DNA of 36,648 nucleotides, taken from positions 1 through 36,648 of the forward strand of contig PEAN01000037.1 in assembly GCA_002753735.1 (NCBI GenBank), in the 5' to 3' direction. This document shows positions 8,639-17,404 of this stretch, one piece after another. Made by a program: the position numbers and the translations under genes. Every line of letters starts with the position of its first letter. Within the stretch, counting starts at the first letter, position 1. This stretch comes from Magnetococcales bacterium DCbin4 (GTDB lineage Bacteria; Pseudomonadota; Magnetococcia; Magnetococcales; UBA8363). Below the pieces are notes generated by a model. It was not told where the DNA came from, searched no databases, and saw nothing but the letters and a program-made list of their open reading frames with translations.

Positions 8639-8835
8639 TCCATGCCTCAATCATTTGCATCCAGAACTACAACGCCCAACCAATTTTTGCCACAAGGCTA
8701 CCATGCCCCCCCGCAGGTTGTCCAAGTACACAATGTCCCATGCACCGCACGATCCTGTTGACAAAGCTTGCGCACGGCATGAACTCATGGGTATGCTTCA
8801 TCATTCGTCGATTCACCCCATCGAGCAGGCATGGC

Positions 8836-9945
8836 ATGAACGCAAACAACGTCACCGCCCCATCCTCCGAACCTCAATCCTTGTTTTTGCGTGCCTGCCT
8901 GGGCCTTGATGTCGCCCAGACCCCTGTCTGGCTGATGCGCCAGGCGGGACGCTATCTACCCGAATACCGGGAGGTCCGACGTCAAGCGGGCAGTTTTCTC
9001 GCTTTGTGTAAAAACCCCGAACTGGCGGCGCGTGTCACCCTGCAACCCATCGAACGGTTCGGCTTGGATGCCGCCATTTTGTTTTCTGATATTCTGGTCA
9101 TTCCCGAAGCGATGGGGATGGAGCTGCATTTTCTCGAAGGAGAAGGCCCCCACTTTCCCCATCCCCTGACCCGTCTGGCCGATCTGGATCGGCTGAACCT
9201 GCCCGACCCTGAAGTCCAACTGGGCTATGTCATGGGCGCCATCGATGAAATTCGTCGCCAACTCCCTTCTTCCACCCCTTTGATCGGTTTTTCCGGTTCG
9301 CCCTGGACCCTCGCCACCTACATGATTGAAGGGGGATCCAGCAAAAAATTCGCCCAGATCAAAACCGCTCTTTATGACGACCCCCCCTTCCTGGAAGGAT
9401 TGCTGGAACGACTGGTCACCGCCGTGGTCCATTACCTCAATGCCCAGATCGATCATGGGGTACAGGCAGTGCAAATCTTTGACACCTGGGGTGGCATTCT
9501 GGGACCGGATGAGTATCGCCGGTTTTCTTTGGAACCGATGACACGCATCATCGCCGGTCTCAAACGACGCCGCCCCGATGGTACCCGGGTACCCGTCATT
9601 CTGTTTTCCAAAGGATGCGGTGGTTATCTGGAAACCATAGCCACTTCAGGATGCGATGTCGTGGGACTGGACTGGACGACCCCACTGGGTCAGGCACGCG
9701 CTCGCCTGGGCCCCAAATTCGCCCTTCAGGGCAATCTTGATCCGGCAGTGCTTTATGCCTCACCCAAACGGATTCACGCCGAAGTTCGCCGGGTGCTGGA
9801 ATCACTGGGCAACCAGAATGGACATATCTTCAATCTGGGACATGGCATGGAACCCAATCTCGATCCTGAAAAGGTTCCCATACTCATCGCTGCGGTGCGT
9901 GAGGAAAGCAAACGGATCCGCGGGCAATCGTCAACGCACGTATGA
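8836..9945 (+). CDS. hemE: Uroporphyrinogen decarboxylase
   Basis: HemE decarboxylates the four acetate side chains of uroporphyrinogen III to give coproporphyrinogen III in cytoplasmic haem synthesis. The 369-residue product shows the family signatures PVWLMRQAGRYLPEYR near the N-terminus, then GFSGSPWTLATYMIEG, FDTWGG, LQGNLDP and FNLGHG. The upstream frame is open to 8740, but the ATG at 8836 gives the normal family length and has AGG about 6 nt upstream. It stands alone, divergent from the TAXI gene and convergent with the receiver gene. No other haem gene is in the window. Assignment is secure. Confidence 0.96.
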   Translation: MNANNVTAPSSEPQSLFLRACLGLDVAQTPVWLMRQAGRYLPEYREVRRQAGSFLALCKNPELAARVTLQPIERFGLDAAILFSDILVIPEAMGMELHFLEGEGPHFPHPLTRLADLDRLNLPDPEVQLGYVMGAIDEIRRQLPSSTPLIGFSGSPWTLATYMIEGGSSKKFAQIKTALYDDPPFLEGLLERLVTAVVHYLNAQIDHGVQAVQIFDTWGGILGPDEYRRFSLEPMTRIIAGLKRRRPDGTRVPVILFSKGCGGYLETIATSGCDVVGLDWTTPLGQARARLGPKFALQGNLDPAVLYASPKRIHAEVRRVLESLGNQNGHIFNLGHGMEPNLDPEKVPILIAAVREESKRIRGQSSTHV

Positions 9946-10019
9946 TCCCTTTGTCATCTTTGGGGAACAGGAACATTCAAAACAACACTTCACGACACGA
10001 AGTCCAACGCAATGGCGGC

Positions 10020-10394
10020 TCAATGGGCAAGCAGATCAGCAACCGCACTGCGAAGATCCTCTGCTGAGAACGGTTTCGTCAACACCCGCATTGCCCCGAA
10101 ATCCTTTGCCATGTCCAGATTGAACGTCGCATCCAGGCCACGTCCCCCACCCGACATGGCAATGATGCGCACATTGGAAAAGCTTTCCGTCATCTCCAAA
10201 ATCAATTCAACCCCATCCTTGACCGGCATCAAAATATCGGTGATCACCAGATCGAAGGGGTGTTTGCGATAGAGCTGGATCCCTTCATCCCCATTCTGGG
10301 CCTCTTGAAGCCGGTGCCCATCCTCACCTTCAAGAACAGCCCGCAAATAGGCACGAATAATCGGATCGTCATCGATGATCAGTATGTGTGCCAA
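10020..10394 (-). CDS. CheY-like single-domain response regulator
   Basis: The 124-residue product is just one receiver domain: an acidic pocket at residues 8-10 (IIDDDP), phospho-acceptor Asp53 (VITDILMP), the switch Ser/Thr in IAMSGG, and Lys in LTKPF. It has no output domain, so it probably works by protein-protein contact in a phosphorelay or motility/pilus control. The start is a TTG (10394) giving the usual MAHILIIDDD N-terminus, with only a weak AGGGG about 12 nt upstream. No kinase gene is adjacent. It lies 64 bp after the small gene that follows secF and may be cotranscribed. Confidence 0.85.
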   Translation of the reverse strand: MAHILIIDDDPIIRAYLRAVLEGEDGHRLQEAQNGDEGIQLYRKHPFDLVITDILMPVKDGVELILEMTESFSNVRIIAMSGGGRGLDATFNLDMAKDFGAMRVLTKPFSAEDLRSAVADLLAH

Positions 10395-10458
10395 AAAAAG
10401 AACCCCTGCAAAAAGAAAGAATAACGAACCTCCACAACGCTACGGCCAACCATACACA

Positions 10459-10848
10459 TCAGTGCGATTTGGTATCGCCTTCACCACCCTGGGTCAAATG
10501 ATAGGCGGCCACCGAAGCTTCTTCGACTTCGCGAATCATCTCCTGTTTGGATCGGACCAACAGATCCATGGGAATGCCTGTGGCCTTGGCGATGTTCTTC
10601 AACCCTTCAGAATTTTGAAAATGACGGGTCGCCAAGGTAATCTTGACATAATCATCAAGAATGACGTTTCGAAATCCTTCATCCGCCACCATGGTCAAAC
10701 CATCGACCACCTTGTTCCAGGCAGTTTTCGCTGCAATCGCCTTTTCAATTGCCGCCATCGCCTGATCATAGATGCGATTGTCCTCTTCGGAATAGCCGGG
10801 ATCGGCCACACGAAACCGCAATTGATAATCATCCGTGCCACCACTCAT
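10459..10848 (-). CDS. Uncharacterised small protein coupled to secF
   Basis: I do not recognise this 129-residue protein. It is soluble, with no signal peptide or membrane segment, and rich in Asp, Glu and Ala with predicted helices (for example DQAMAAIEKAIAAKTAWNK). The ATG overlaps the secF stop by 4 nt, so it is translationally coupled to secF. Codon use resembles that of its neighbours. Position suggests a role tied to membrane protein export or simple cotranscription; sequence alone does not say which. Confidence 0.75.
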   Translation of the reverse strand: MSGGTDDYQLRFRVADPGYSEEDNRIYDQAMAAIEKAIAAKTAWNKVVDGLTMVADEGFRNVILDDYVKITLATRHFQNSEGLKNIAKATGIPMDLLVRSKQEMIREVEEASVAAYHLTQGGEGDTKSH

Positions 10849-11786
10849 GACCCACCTCCCTGGGATTTCGATGCGCCGGCCGTCCCGCCAGACCGTTTTT
10901 TCTCGAAGAACAACACAATGGGACTGGCAACGAAAATGGAGGAATAGGTCCCCACGATGATGCCAAAGAGCAACGTCAGGGAAAAGTCGTGAATCACCTC
11001 GCCCCCAAAGAAAAACAACGCCACCAACACCAACAATACCGTCCCCGAGGTGATGATGGTACGCGACAAGGTTTGATTGATGGCGATGTTGATGACTTCG
11101 GCCAGATCCATTTTTTTGCGCCGCTTCATCTCTTCGCGAATACGGTCATACACGACGATGGTATCGTTGATGGAATATCCCACCAAGGTCAAAATGGCAG
11201 CGACGATCACCAGGGTGAATTCCTTTTGCAACATCGATAACAGACCCACGGTGACAAAAGCGTCGTGGATCAGGGCGATGATGGCGCCATAGGAGAAACG
11301 CAGTTCGAATCGCCACGCCACATAGATGAGGATGGCGACCATGGAATAGAGCATCGCCATGAACCCCTGTCGCACCAATTCCTGCCCCACCTGGGGTCCA
11401 ACGAATTCGACCCGGCGCAACTCCACCGACCTGTTGCTGGCCAACGGTTCCAGAATGCTGACGATTCGTTGCGCCAATTCACTGGGCTTGCCCCCGACTT
11501 CGGACTGTTTTTCCACTCGGATGATAATTTCCTCGCGCGCGCCGAATTCCTGGATCACCACATCTCCCAAACCAAGTTCAGCCAAGGCAGCACGGATTTC
11601 AGGCAAGGGAGGTGGCGCCTGAAAGCGGACCTGAACCAGGGTCCCTCCCGAAAAATCGATGCCGGGATTCAACCCTTGTGTCGCCAGAGAAATGGCGCCG
11701 GCGACGATCATCAGGCCGGAAAGAATATAGGCGACCCAGCTGAAACGAACGAAGTCGAGATGGATTTTGGTCGAGATCAGTTCCAT
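10845..11786 (-). CDS. secF: Protein translocase subunit SecF
   Basis: SecF works with SecD and YajC in the inner membrane to complete Sec-dependent export using the proton gradient. The 313-residue product has the N-terminal membrane segment, the GLNPGIDFSGGTLVQVRF signature before the periplasmic domain, and five further membrane segments containing SINDTIVVYDRIREEM. Length is normal. It follows secD in the same orientation, but 376 bp of repeats separate the two genes, where adjacency is usual. The downstream gene overlaps its stop by 4 nt. Confidence 0.97.
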   Translation of the reverse strand: MELISTKIHLDFVRFSWVAYILSGLMIVAGAISLATQGLNPGIDFSGGTLVQVRFQAPPPLPEIRAALAELGLGDVVIQEFGAREEIIIRVEKQSEVGGKPSELAQRIVSILEPLASNRSVELRRVEFVGPQVGQELVRQGFMAMLYSMVAILIYVAWRFELRFSYGAIIALIHDAFVTVGLLSMLQKEFTLVIVAAILTLVGYSINDTIVVYDRIREEMKRRKKMDLAEVINIAINQTLSRTIITSGTVLLVLVALFFFGGEVIHDFSLTLLFGIIVGTYSSIFVASPIVLFFEKKRSGGTAGASKSQGGGS

Positions 11787-12162
11787 GATTCAATCAGGAT
11801 TCCCTGTCAGATCATCAATCAACGATTAAGAAAAAAGGAGGTCTCAAGGGATTGCCCCAAGGTTTTTACTTTGGTGACCGATCAAAATCAATCAAGAAGA
11901 ACCTTGGGGGACTTCGTCCCAATCCCCCTGTGGAGGATGAAAAATAAAATCAAAGTCAAAGTCAAAATCCAAATCAAAACCCTGGGGGCAATCCCTTGAG
12001 ACCCCTTTTTAAAAGAAAAACCTTAATTTTTGTCGTCCCCCAAACCCCCTGTGGGGGATGTAAAAACAAAGTCAAAATCCAAATCAAAATCAAAACCCTG
12101 GGGGCAATCCCTTGAGACCCCTTTTTTCTTTCAATAATAATTATTTTGAATGTCAACATCCC
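11787..12162. repeat. Repeat cluster between secD and secF (three copies, two orientations)
   Basis: This stretch contains no gene. Two units of the dispersed repeat read plus (about 11894-12010 and 12018-12160), and a partial unit reads minus (about 11828-11873). Modules in order are an ACCTTGGGGGACTTCGTCCC hairpin, CCCCCTGTGGGGG-type hairpin, an AAAATC/AAAGTC/AAATCC hexamer tract, and a GGGG...CCCC hairpin plus T-run. The tail CTTTCAATAAT...TGTCAACA beside secD matches copy A at the left edge. The minus-reading copy would put a weak terminator-like hairpin (complement of 11832-11865) ahead of secF in the direction of transcription. Confidence 0.8.
12100..12127 (+). terminator. Terminator-like hairpin of the repeat next to secD
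   Basis: G5 (12100-12104) can pair with CCCC (12118-12121) ahead of T6 (12122-12127) on the plus strand, opposite to secD transcription. A second such hairpin is at 11984-12010. They are more likely parts of the repeat than terminators of secD. Confidence 0.45.
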
Positions 12163-13755
12163 CTAGATACTCAATGATTTGAGCCGCCTGTTTTTAACAA
12201 TCATGGCCAATACCACCCGGGTGACGAAGATGGCGGTAAACATGGAGGCGATCAAACCAATTGACAAGGTTACGGCAAACCCCTTCACCGGTCCAGTGCC
12301 GAACTGAAACAACACGACAGCGGTGATCAGGGTGGTCAGATTGGAGTCGAGAATGGTAACAAACGCCGTATCGTAACCATGATCGATGGCAGCCAGAGGG
12401 GTACGACCGAGATGCAACTCTTCCCGGATACGTTCAAAGATCAAAACGTTGGCATCGACCGACATCCCCATGAGCAATACCATGCCGGCAATACCCGGAA
12501 GGGTCAGCGTGGCCTGGATCCAAGCCAGGATGGCCATCAGGACGATGATGTTCAAGACCACCGCCACGTTGGCCAACCAACCAAACGCTTTGTAGTAGAT
12601 GCCCATGAAAACGATCACCAGAGCGCCACCGATCAAGACCGACATCATCCCCTGGGCGATGGAATCGCTGCCCAGAGTGGGACCGACGGTACGCTCCTCC
12701 AGGATGGTCACCGGGGCGGGCAAGGCACCGGCACGCAGAATGATGGCCAGATCGTGGGCCTCTTCGGTACTGAAACTGCCGCTGATCTGCGCCCGGCCAC
12801 CATCGATCCGTTCGCGAATCACCGGGGCGGAATAGACCGTGCCATCCAGGACGATGGCCATCCGTTCCCCCACATGTTCGCCGGTCAACTGACCGAATTT
12901 GCGCCCCCCCTGACTGTTGAAATTAATGGATACGTAGGGTTCGTTGAACTGGGTGTCGAAATTGACCCGGGCATCGGTCAGGAGATCACCGGATAGAACA
13001 GTCCGTTTTTTCAGGAGATAGGGTTGTCGGGTTTTTTGGCCCGTGGCCCGGTCAACCTGTTCGCCGTAAAGTAGGATATCCCCGGGGGGGATACGTCCTT
13101 CGATGGCACCGGCGAGATCCCCTTTTTCATCGACCATTTTGAATTCAAGCCGCGCGGTGCGCCCGATCAACGCCTTGGCCCGGGTCGGATCCTTCAATCC
13201 GGGGAGTTGGACCAGAATGCGGTCCTCACCCTGTTTTTGAATGGTCGGTTCCGCCACCCCGAACTGATCGATGCGGGAGCGGATGGTCTGTATGGACTGT
13301 TCCACCGCAAACCCACGGATTTCCTTTTGGTTTGTTTCGGAAATGCTCAACCGCAAGGTCGTACCGTCATCCTCGGTGGAGAAATCGACGTTCATGATTT
13401 CCGCCGCCAGGGCCTTCTGGACCTGCGCGACTTCGGATGCCTGGGACAATTTGACGATGACCGAATCGGTCCCCGCATGCTCCACCCCCTTGTAGCGCAG
13501 TTTTTCCTTGCGCATGACCCCACGGACATCATCCACCATGTTTTCGGCGGCCTGTTCCACCGCTTTTCCCGACTCCACATGGAGCAGGAGATAAAGCCCG
13601 CCCTGGAGATCCAATCCCCGGGCAATGACCTGTTGCGGCAGCCAGGAAGGCCACCAGGGGGGAACCCCGCCCAACAGGCTGGGGGCAGCATACAACAAGG
13701 AAATCAGCGTCACGAGCACCACAGTCGCCGGTTTCCACCAGGGAAGTTGTTTCAT
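12163..13755 (-). CDS. secD: Protein translocase subunit SecD
   Basis: SecD is the large subunit of the SecDF-YajC complex. The 530-residue product has an N-terminal membrane segment, the signature GLDLQGGLYLLLHV, the P1 periplasmic domain, and a C-terminal block of membrane helices with SVDANVLIFERIREEL. Length is typical of shorter proteobacterial SecD proteins. It lies 29 bp downstream of yajC. The expected next gene, secF, is displaced by the repeat cluster. Confidence 0.97.
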   Translation of the reverse strand: MKQLPWWKPATVVLVTLISLLYAAPSLLGGVPPWWPSWLPQQVIARGLDLQGGLYLLLHVESGKAVEQAAENMVDDVRGVMRKEKLRYKGVEHAGTDSVIVKLSQASEVAQVQKALAAEIMNVDFSTEDDGTTLRLSISETNQKEIRGFAVEQSIQTIRSRIDQFGVAEPTIQKQGEDRILVQLPGLKDPTRAKALIGRTARLEFKMVDEKGDLAGAIEGRIPPGDILLYGEQVDRATGQKTRQPYLLKKRTVLSGDLLTDARVNFDTQFNEPYVSINFNSQGGRKFGQLTGEHVGERMAIVLDGTVYSAPVIRERIDGGRAQISGSFSTEEAHDLAIILRAGALPAPVTILEERTVGPTLGSDSIAQGMMSVLIGGALVIVFMGIYYKAFGWLANVAVVLNIIVLMAILAWIQATLTLPGIAGMVLLMGMSVDANVLIFERIREELHLGRTPLAAIDHGYDTAFVTILDSNLTTLITAVVLFQFGTGPVKGFAVTLSIGLIASMFTAIFVTRVVLAMIVKNRRLKSLSI

Positions 13756-13784
13756 GATCGACCAACCCGTGTTTCGAGGTAAAG

Positions 13785-14180
13785 TTACTTGGGTTTATCC
13801 TCGGACTTTTCTTCCTTGCTGTCCGAAACGGGTTGCGTCCCAGCCTTGGCGGTCACCAGGGAGATGGTACTGCGGCGAACCTTGACCCGGAGGGGACGAA
13901 AGCTTTTGTCACCTACTTCCACCTCCCCGAGTTCCACCATGACGGTATCATCCTCGACCCGATGCACCTTGCCGAGCAATCCCCCACCCGTCATGATCGA
14001 ATCGCCACGCTGAAGGTTTTGCAGCATTTCCTTGTGGACTTTTTGCTGTTTTTGTTGCGGACGGATCAGGAGAAAGTAGAAAATGGCAAACAGGAGCACC
14101 ATGAAAATGATGTTGCCAATGGCCGCCTGGGTCCCGGAGGCACCCGATTGTGCATGCGCCGTGCTGATCAAATCAAACAT
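13785..14180 (-). CDS. yajC: Preprotein translocase accessory subunit YajC
   Basis: YajC is a small inner-membrane partner of SecDF. The 131-residue product has one membrane segment (IIFMVLLFAIFYFLLIRP) followed by the family motif RPQQKQQKVHKEM and a small cytoplasmic domain with GDSIMTGGGLLGKV. It opens the yajC-secD-secF cluster, as is common in bacteria. The C-terminus is extended with Lys, Glu and Ser. An intrinsic terminator-like hairpin lies about 80 bp upstream in the same orientation. Confidence 0.95.
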   Translation of the reverse strand: MFDLISTAHAQSGASGTQAAIGNIIFMVLLFAIFYFLLIRPQQKQQKVHKEMLQNLQRGDSIMTGGGLLGKVHRVEDDTVMVELGEVEVGDKSFRPLRVKVRRSTISLVTAKAGTQPVSDSKEEKSEDKPK

Positions 14181-14525
14181 CCAAGCACCTCGATGATCAT
14201 TTGGAAAGAATCAACCAAGTAGATAAGAATGGCCCTGTTATTGCATTCCACTTAAAGACAAAAAACAGTCGGCCTCCTCATGCCGACAACGACAATAGGA
14301 AGCTTGGTTGAACTTTTCAAGGTATGATCGCCATCCCGGGTTGGGAAATGATCGGAAATCACTTCAATAAGGAGGAGCGTCCCTGTTCCCATGCTTCACT
14401 CAGACCGGCGCCTATTGAAAACTTACGGGATATATGCCATCATGGCCTGAGTAGCGTTTTGAATGCATTGATTCCTTTCTGCCTCAACGGCCCCTTGCCT
14501 GAAAAAACGTCCCGGCGGATCTCCC
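14181..14525. other. Intergenic region between divergent yajC and HDOD genes
   Basis: This 345-bp region must hold the promoters of both divergent genes. Apart from the hairpin at 14258-14287 I see no gene. I looked for tRNA, SRP RNA and 6S-like features and did not find them. Confidence 0.4.
14258..14287 (-). terminator. Intrinsic terminator-like hairpin upstream of yajC
   Basis: GTCGGC (14268-14273) pairs with GCCGAC (14282-14287) over an 8-nt loop, and on the minus strand a T-rich run follows (complement of 14258-14265). No minus-strand gene ends here, so it is either a leader attenuator of yajC-secD or the end of a small RNA started further right. Confidence 0.55.
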
Positions 14526-15416
14526 ATGGCCTACTCTGAAACAGAATTGTTCTCCTTGATGGAAGGGATCCCCGCCTTTCCGCACAGTGGCTATCGTATT
14601 CTGCAACTGACCAACGATATCAACTGCCCGCCGAAAAAACTGGTTGAAGTGATCGAGCAGGATCCCATTTTGACGATGCATCTGCTGAAACTGGTCAATT
14701 CGAACTATTTCGGCCTGGCCAGGAAAATCACCTCCATCAAACAAGCAGTGGTTTTTCTTGGCCTCAACACCATGAAAAACCTGGCGCTGGCCATCGCCCC
14801 CATCGAACTCCTCACCGCCTCCAAGTCCCCAGCGGGCCCCCTGACCGGTGTGTTGCGCCACAGCCTGACCACCGCCATCATTGCCCGTAAACTGGCACGA
14901 AATCTGGGTTTTGCAGAGTCTGAAGCGACGGATGGTTATGTCGCAGGTCTCCTGCATGATTTTGGCAAGGTCGCCTTGTACAGGTTATTCCCTGGACAAT
15001 ACACCACCATTCTCGAACGAAGAGATCTCACCGAAACCGCCTTCATTGACCTGGAGTTGCGGGAAGTTTCGACCACCCATGCCGCCATCGGCGAACTCAT
15101 GGGGCGCCGATGGTCCCTGCCCGACCTGATCATTCAAAGCATGGGCGGGCATCACGATGCCGACCGATGCGCTGCTTCGCCCTTGCTCGCGTGTGTATTC
15201 GTCGCCAACCTGATTGCCCAAAAGATGGATCGTGGCCATTCCGGCAGGTCAACCCGGGGACTGTCCCTCCCCTCCTCCATGATCCATCATTTCGGCAAGG
15301 ATCTGGATGCTCTGACCGCTTCATTGGGTTTGATCGCCGACGAAATCGATCATGCATTGTTCTTGACCACCCTTCAGGAGGAAGGTCCAATGGCTCCATC
15401 CATGAGGCAACCATGA
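14526..15416 (+). CDS. HDOD-domain signalling protein
   Basis: The product has 296 residues, mostly a single HDOD domain (about 10-210). Recognisable segments are SLMEGIPAFPHSGYRILQL, VIEQDPILTMHLLKLVNSNYFG and TDGYVAGLLHDFGKVALY, followed by a C-terminal tail. HDOD is an HD-related fold that usually lacks nucleotide hydrolase activity and works in chemotaxis, c-di-GMP or stress regulation. The HD pair in LLHDFGK is present here, but the other metal-binding histidines of catalytic HD-GYP proteins are not obvious. The ATG of the MBL hydrolase overlaps its stop by 4 nt, indicating cotranslation. Confidence 0.88.
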   Translation: MAYSETELFSLMEGIPAFPHSGYRILQLTNDINCPPKKLVEVIEQDPILTMHLLKLVNSNYFGLARKITSIKQAVVFLGLNTMKNLALAIAPIELLTASKSPAGPLTGVLRHSLTTAIIARKLARNLGFAESEATDGYVAGLLHDFGKVALYRLFPGQYTTILERRDLTETAFIDLELREVSTTHAAIGELMGRRWSLPDLIIQSMGGHHDADRCAASPLLACVFVANLIAQKMDRGHSGRSTRGLSLPSSMIHHFGKDLDALTASLGLIADEIDHALFLTTLQEEGPMAPSMRQP

Positions 15417-16300
15417 AACTGATCTTTCGCGGCGTCCGCGGTTCCATTGCCGTCCCGGGTCCAAAAACCCTTCGCTATGGCGGCAATACCACCTGTATTG
15501 AAATACGTGGTGATCAAGGTGAATTGATCATCCTCGATGCCGGTACCGGCCTGTATCAACTGGCCCTGACCCTGTTTGGCGAACTGCCCATCGAGGCGCA
15601 TCTGTTCATTACCCATACCCATTGGGACCACATCCAGGGATTGCCTTTTTTCATCCCCACCTTCATCCCGGGCAATACCATCAACATTTATGGCGCCTTC
15701 GACCCGGTCGATCAAAAAAATATTCGTCAAATTTTATCAAGACAGCTTGAATATTGCTATTTCCCGGTACGCGAATCGGAATTGAAGGCGACGATGCGTT
15801 ATACCACCCTGAAGGAACGGCAAACCATTCAGGTGGGAAGCGTTACCGTCAGCAACATTCTCATGAACCATCCCGTCCTCAATTTCGGCTATCGGATCGA
15901 ATGCAACGGCAAAAGCATTTTTTTCACCGGTGATCACGAGCAACTCTACAACATCTACACGCCCGAGGAGGAGGGGTGGGCCGAATATCAGCAATATGTG
16001 ACCGAAAAGAACAAGGCGATCACCGATTTCATGCGAGGCGTCGATCTGCTCGTCGCCGATACCTCCTACACCATCCAAGACTATCCGCAGAAAAAAGGAT
16101 GGGGCCATTCCACCTTCGATGCCAACATCGAAATGGGCCGCATGGCCGAAGTCAAATCAATCTACTTCACCCATCATGAACCGATCCGTTCCGATGATGA
16201 CCTGGAACGGGTCTTTCAGGAAGCGATTGAACGGAAAAATGTCCCCACCCTGGGACCCACCTGTCACCTGGCCCGGGAAGGGTTGTGCGTTGAACTGTGA
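15413..16300 (+). CDS. MBL-fold metallo-hydrolase (phosphodiesterase-like)
   Basis: The 295-residue product is a metallo-beta-lactamase-fold enzyme. The metal-binding motif HTHWDH is at 68-73, with further candidate ligands in FTGDHEQ and in FTHHEP near the C-terminus. The N-terminal GVRGSIAVPGPKTLRYGGN is typical of a subgroup related to cyclic-nucleotide and phosphoribosyl cyclic phosphate phosphodiesterases; the substrate is not known. The start is the ATG at 15413, which overlaps the HDOD stop (ATGA) and has GAGG about 8 nt upstream. The same frame is open further left inside the HDOD gene, but that part is a shadow. A signalling role with the HDOD protein is inferred from the coupling. 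Confidence 0.88.
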   Translation: MKLIFRGVRGSIAVPGPKTLRYGGNTTCIEIRGDQGELIILDAGTGLYQLALTLFGELPIEAHLFITHTHWDHIQGLPFFIPTFIPGNTINIYGAFDPVDQKNIRQILSRQLEYCYFPVRESELKATMRYTTLKERQTIQVGSVTVSNILMNHPVLNFGYRIECNGKSIFFTGDHEQLYNIYTPEEEGWAEYQQYVTEKNKAITDFMRGVDLLVADTSYTIQDYPQKKGWGHSTFDANIEMGRMAEVKSIYFTHHEPIRSDDDLERVFQEAIERKNVPTLGPTCHLAREGLCVEL

Positions 16301-16342
16301 TCCATGGGAACATGATCCTCAACCAGCGCTGCGATCATTCCC

Positions 16343-17353
16343 TCATACCGGATCCGAAAAAATATCGTCCAGGGATTGCGCATCAAAAATGCGAAGACTC
16401 CAGTTTTCCAAGGCAGGGGGTTCGGCCTTTGCAATTTTTTCACTGGCCCAATCAGGTATGGCACCAAAACGCCGTCGCAGTAGACCCGTCAACATCAACG
16501 CCCCCTCCTGCTGTCGGCCTTCCTGTATCCCTTTCTGTAAACCTTTCTGTAAACCTTTCTGTAAACCTTTCTGTATCCCTTTTTCCATACCTTTTTCCAT
16601 ACCAAATCTTTCCACACTAGAGATATAGGGCATTTTTTGACGCTCCTCAAAGTCAACGATTTCTTTCCACAACCGCCGGTCCGCCTCATCTGGCAGGTGA
16701 AGTACCCAATCGATGAAATGGAACAGGTCAATCACCTGTTGGCGGCTGAAACCAGTTTGATATAATCTCCGAATCAAACGCCGCTTTTCCTGATAGCGAA
16801 CCTCAGTTTGGTGCTTGGTCCGCTTGCCCTGTACGTGTGCCAAGGTGACGATTGCAAATGGATTCCTGGAGTGTTCCAGATTTGTTTCCTCATAGTCCAA
16901 CAGTTTGACCGCCGTAAACCGATAAGTCTGTTCCGTTCCCCAAAGGCTGTAACTGAATTCCGATGGTCGCCAGCCGATTTCCTCGTCTGCCAGAATCGCC
17001 AGGCCGACCACCGGCACCTGGTACAAATCATACGCCCGATAATGATAGATATACATCCCCTCGGCAAAATTTGCCTTACGATCTCCCTGAATTTCAATAT
17101 GAATCAACACCCAGAGTTCAACACCATCGCGTCGCCACACCTTGACCAGCTTGTCCATGCGCCGGTCACCGATCCGGGACTCACGGGTAATGCGGGATAA
17201 CTCTTTGTCGAGAAATTCAAATCCTCGTTCCCAATCGATGCCATCATAGGCAACGGGGAGAAAAAAAGACAAAAACTCAGGAAAATATCCTTCCAGAATC
17301 TCTTTCCATGGGACATCAAACTCATCGTTGGGAGGTTTTTCGGTGTTTTCCAT
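16343..17353 (-). CDS. Rpn-family recombination-promoting nuclease / putative transposase
   Basis: The 336-residue product resembles Rpn/YhgA-type PD-(D/E)XK proteins. It has an N-terminal DEFDVPWKEILEGYFPEFLSFF, a candidate catalytic Asp67 and HIEIQG (Glu87, Gln89; an ExQ form of the ExK motif), then helical regions. Near the C-terminus comes a run of MEKG/QKGL tetrapeptides encoded by 12-bp tandem repeats, and a final DUF4351-like segment (LTGLLRRRFG). Relatives have DNA nuclease activity and promote RecA-independent recombination. I chose ATG 17353; a GTG at 17389 is possible. It follows the second prepilin by 51 bp without a visible terminator, so it may share its transcript. Confidence 0.8.
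   Translation of the reverse strand: MENTEKPPNDEFDVPWKEILEGYFPEFLSFFLPVAYDGIDWERGFEFLDKELSRITRESRIGDRRMDKLVKVWRRDGVELWVLIHIEIQGDRKANFAEGMYIYHYRAYDLYQVPVVGLAILADEEIGWRPSEFSYSLWGTEQTYRFTAVKLLDYEETNLEHSRNPFAIVTLAHVQGKRTKHQTEVRYQEKRRLIRRLYQTGFSRQQVIDLFHFIDWVLHLPDEADRRLWKEIVDFEERQKMPYISSVERFGMEKGMEKGIQKGLQKGLQKGLQKGIQEGRQQEGALMLTGLLRRRFGAIPDWASEKIAKAEPPALENWSLRIFDAQSLDDIFSDPV
16523..16603. repeat. 12-bp tandem repeats within the Rpn gene
   Basis: About six to seven units of a 12-mer (CTGTAAACCTTT and the variants CTGTATCCCTTT and TTCCATACCTTT) encode tandem tetrapeptides of the KGLQ/KGIQ/KGME kind. Three adjacent units at 16535-16570 are identical. Copy-number change would keep the reading frame. 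Confidence 0.9.
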
Positions 17354-17404
17354 CACGACCCGATCCGGTCCCAAAGGATGTACGCCCACTTCATCGCATC
17401 AACC

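Noticed and set aside
15110-15412. N-terminal extension of the MBL hydrolase frame
   Set aside because: It lies inside the HDOD gene in another frame, and the ATG at 15413 with GAGG and the typical N-terminus explains the start.
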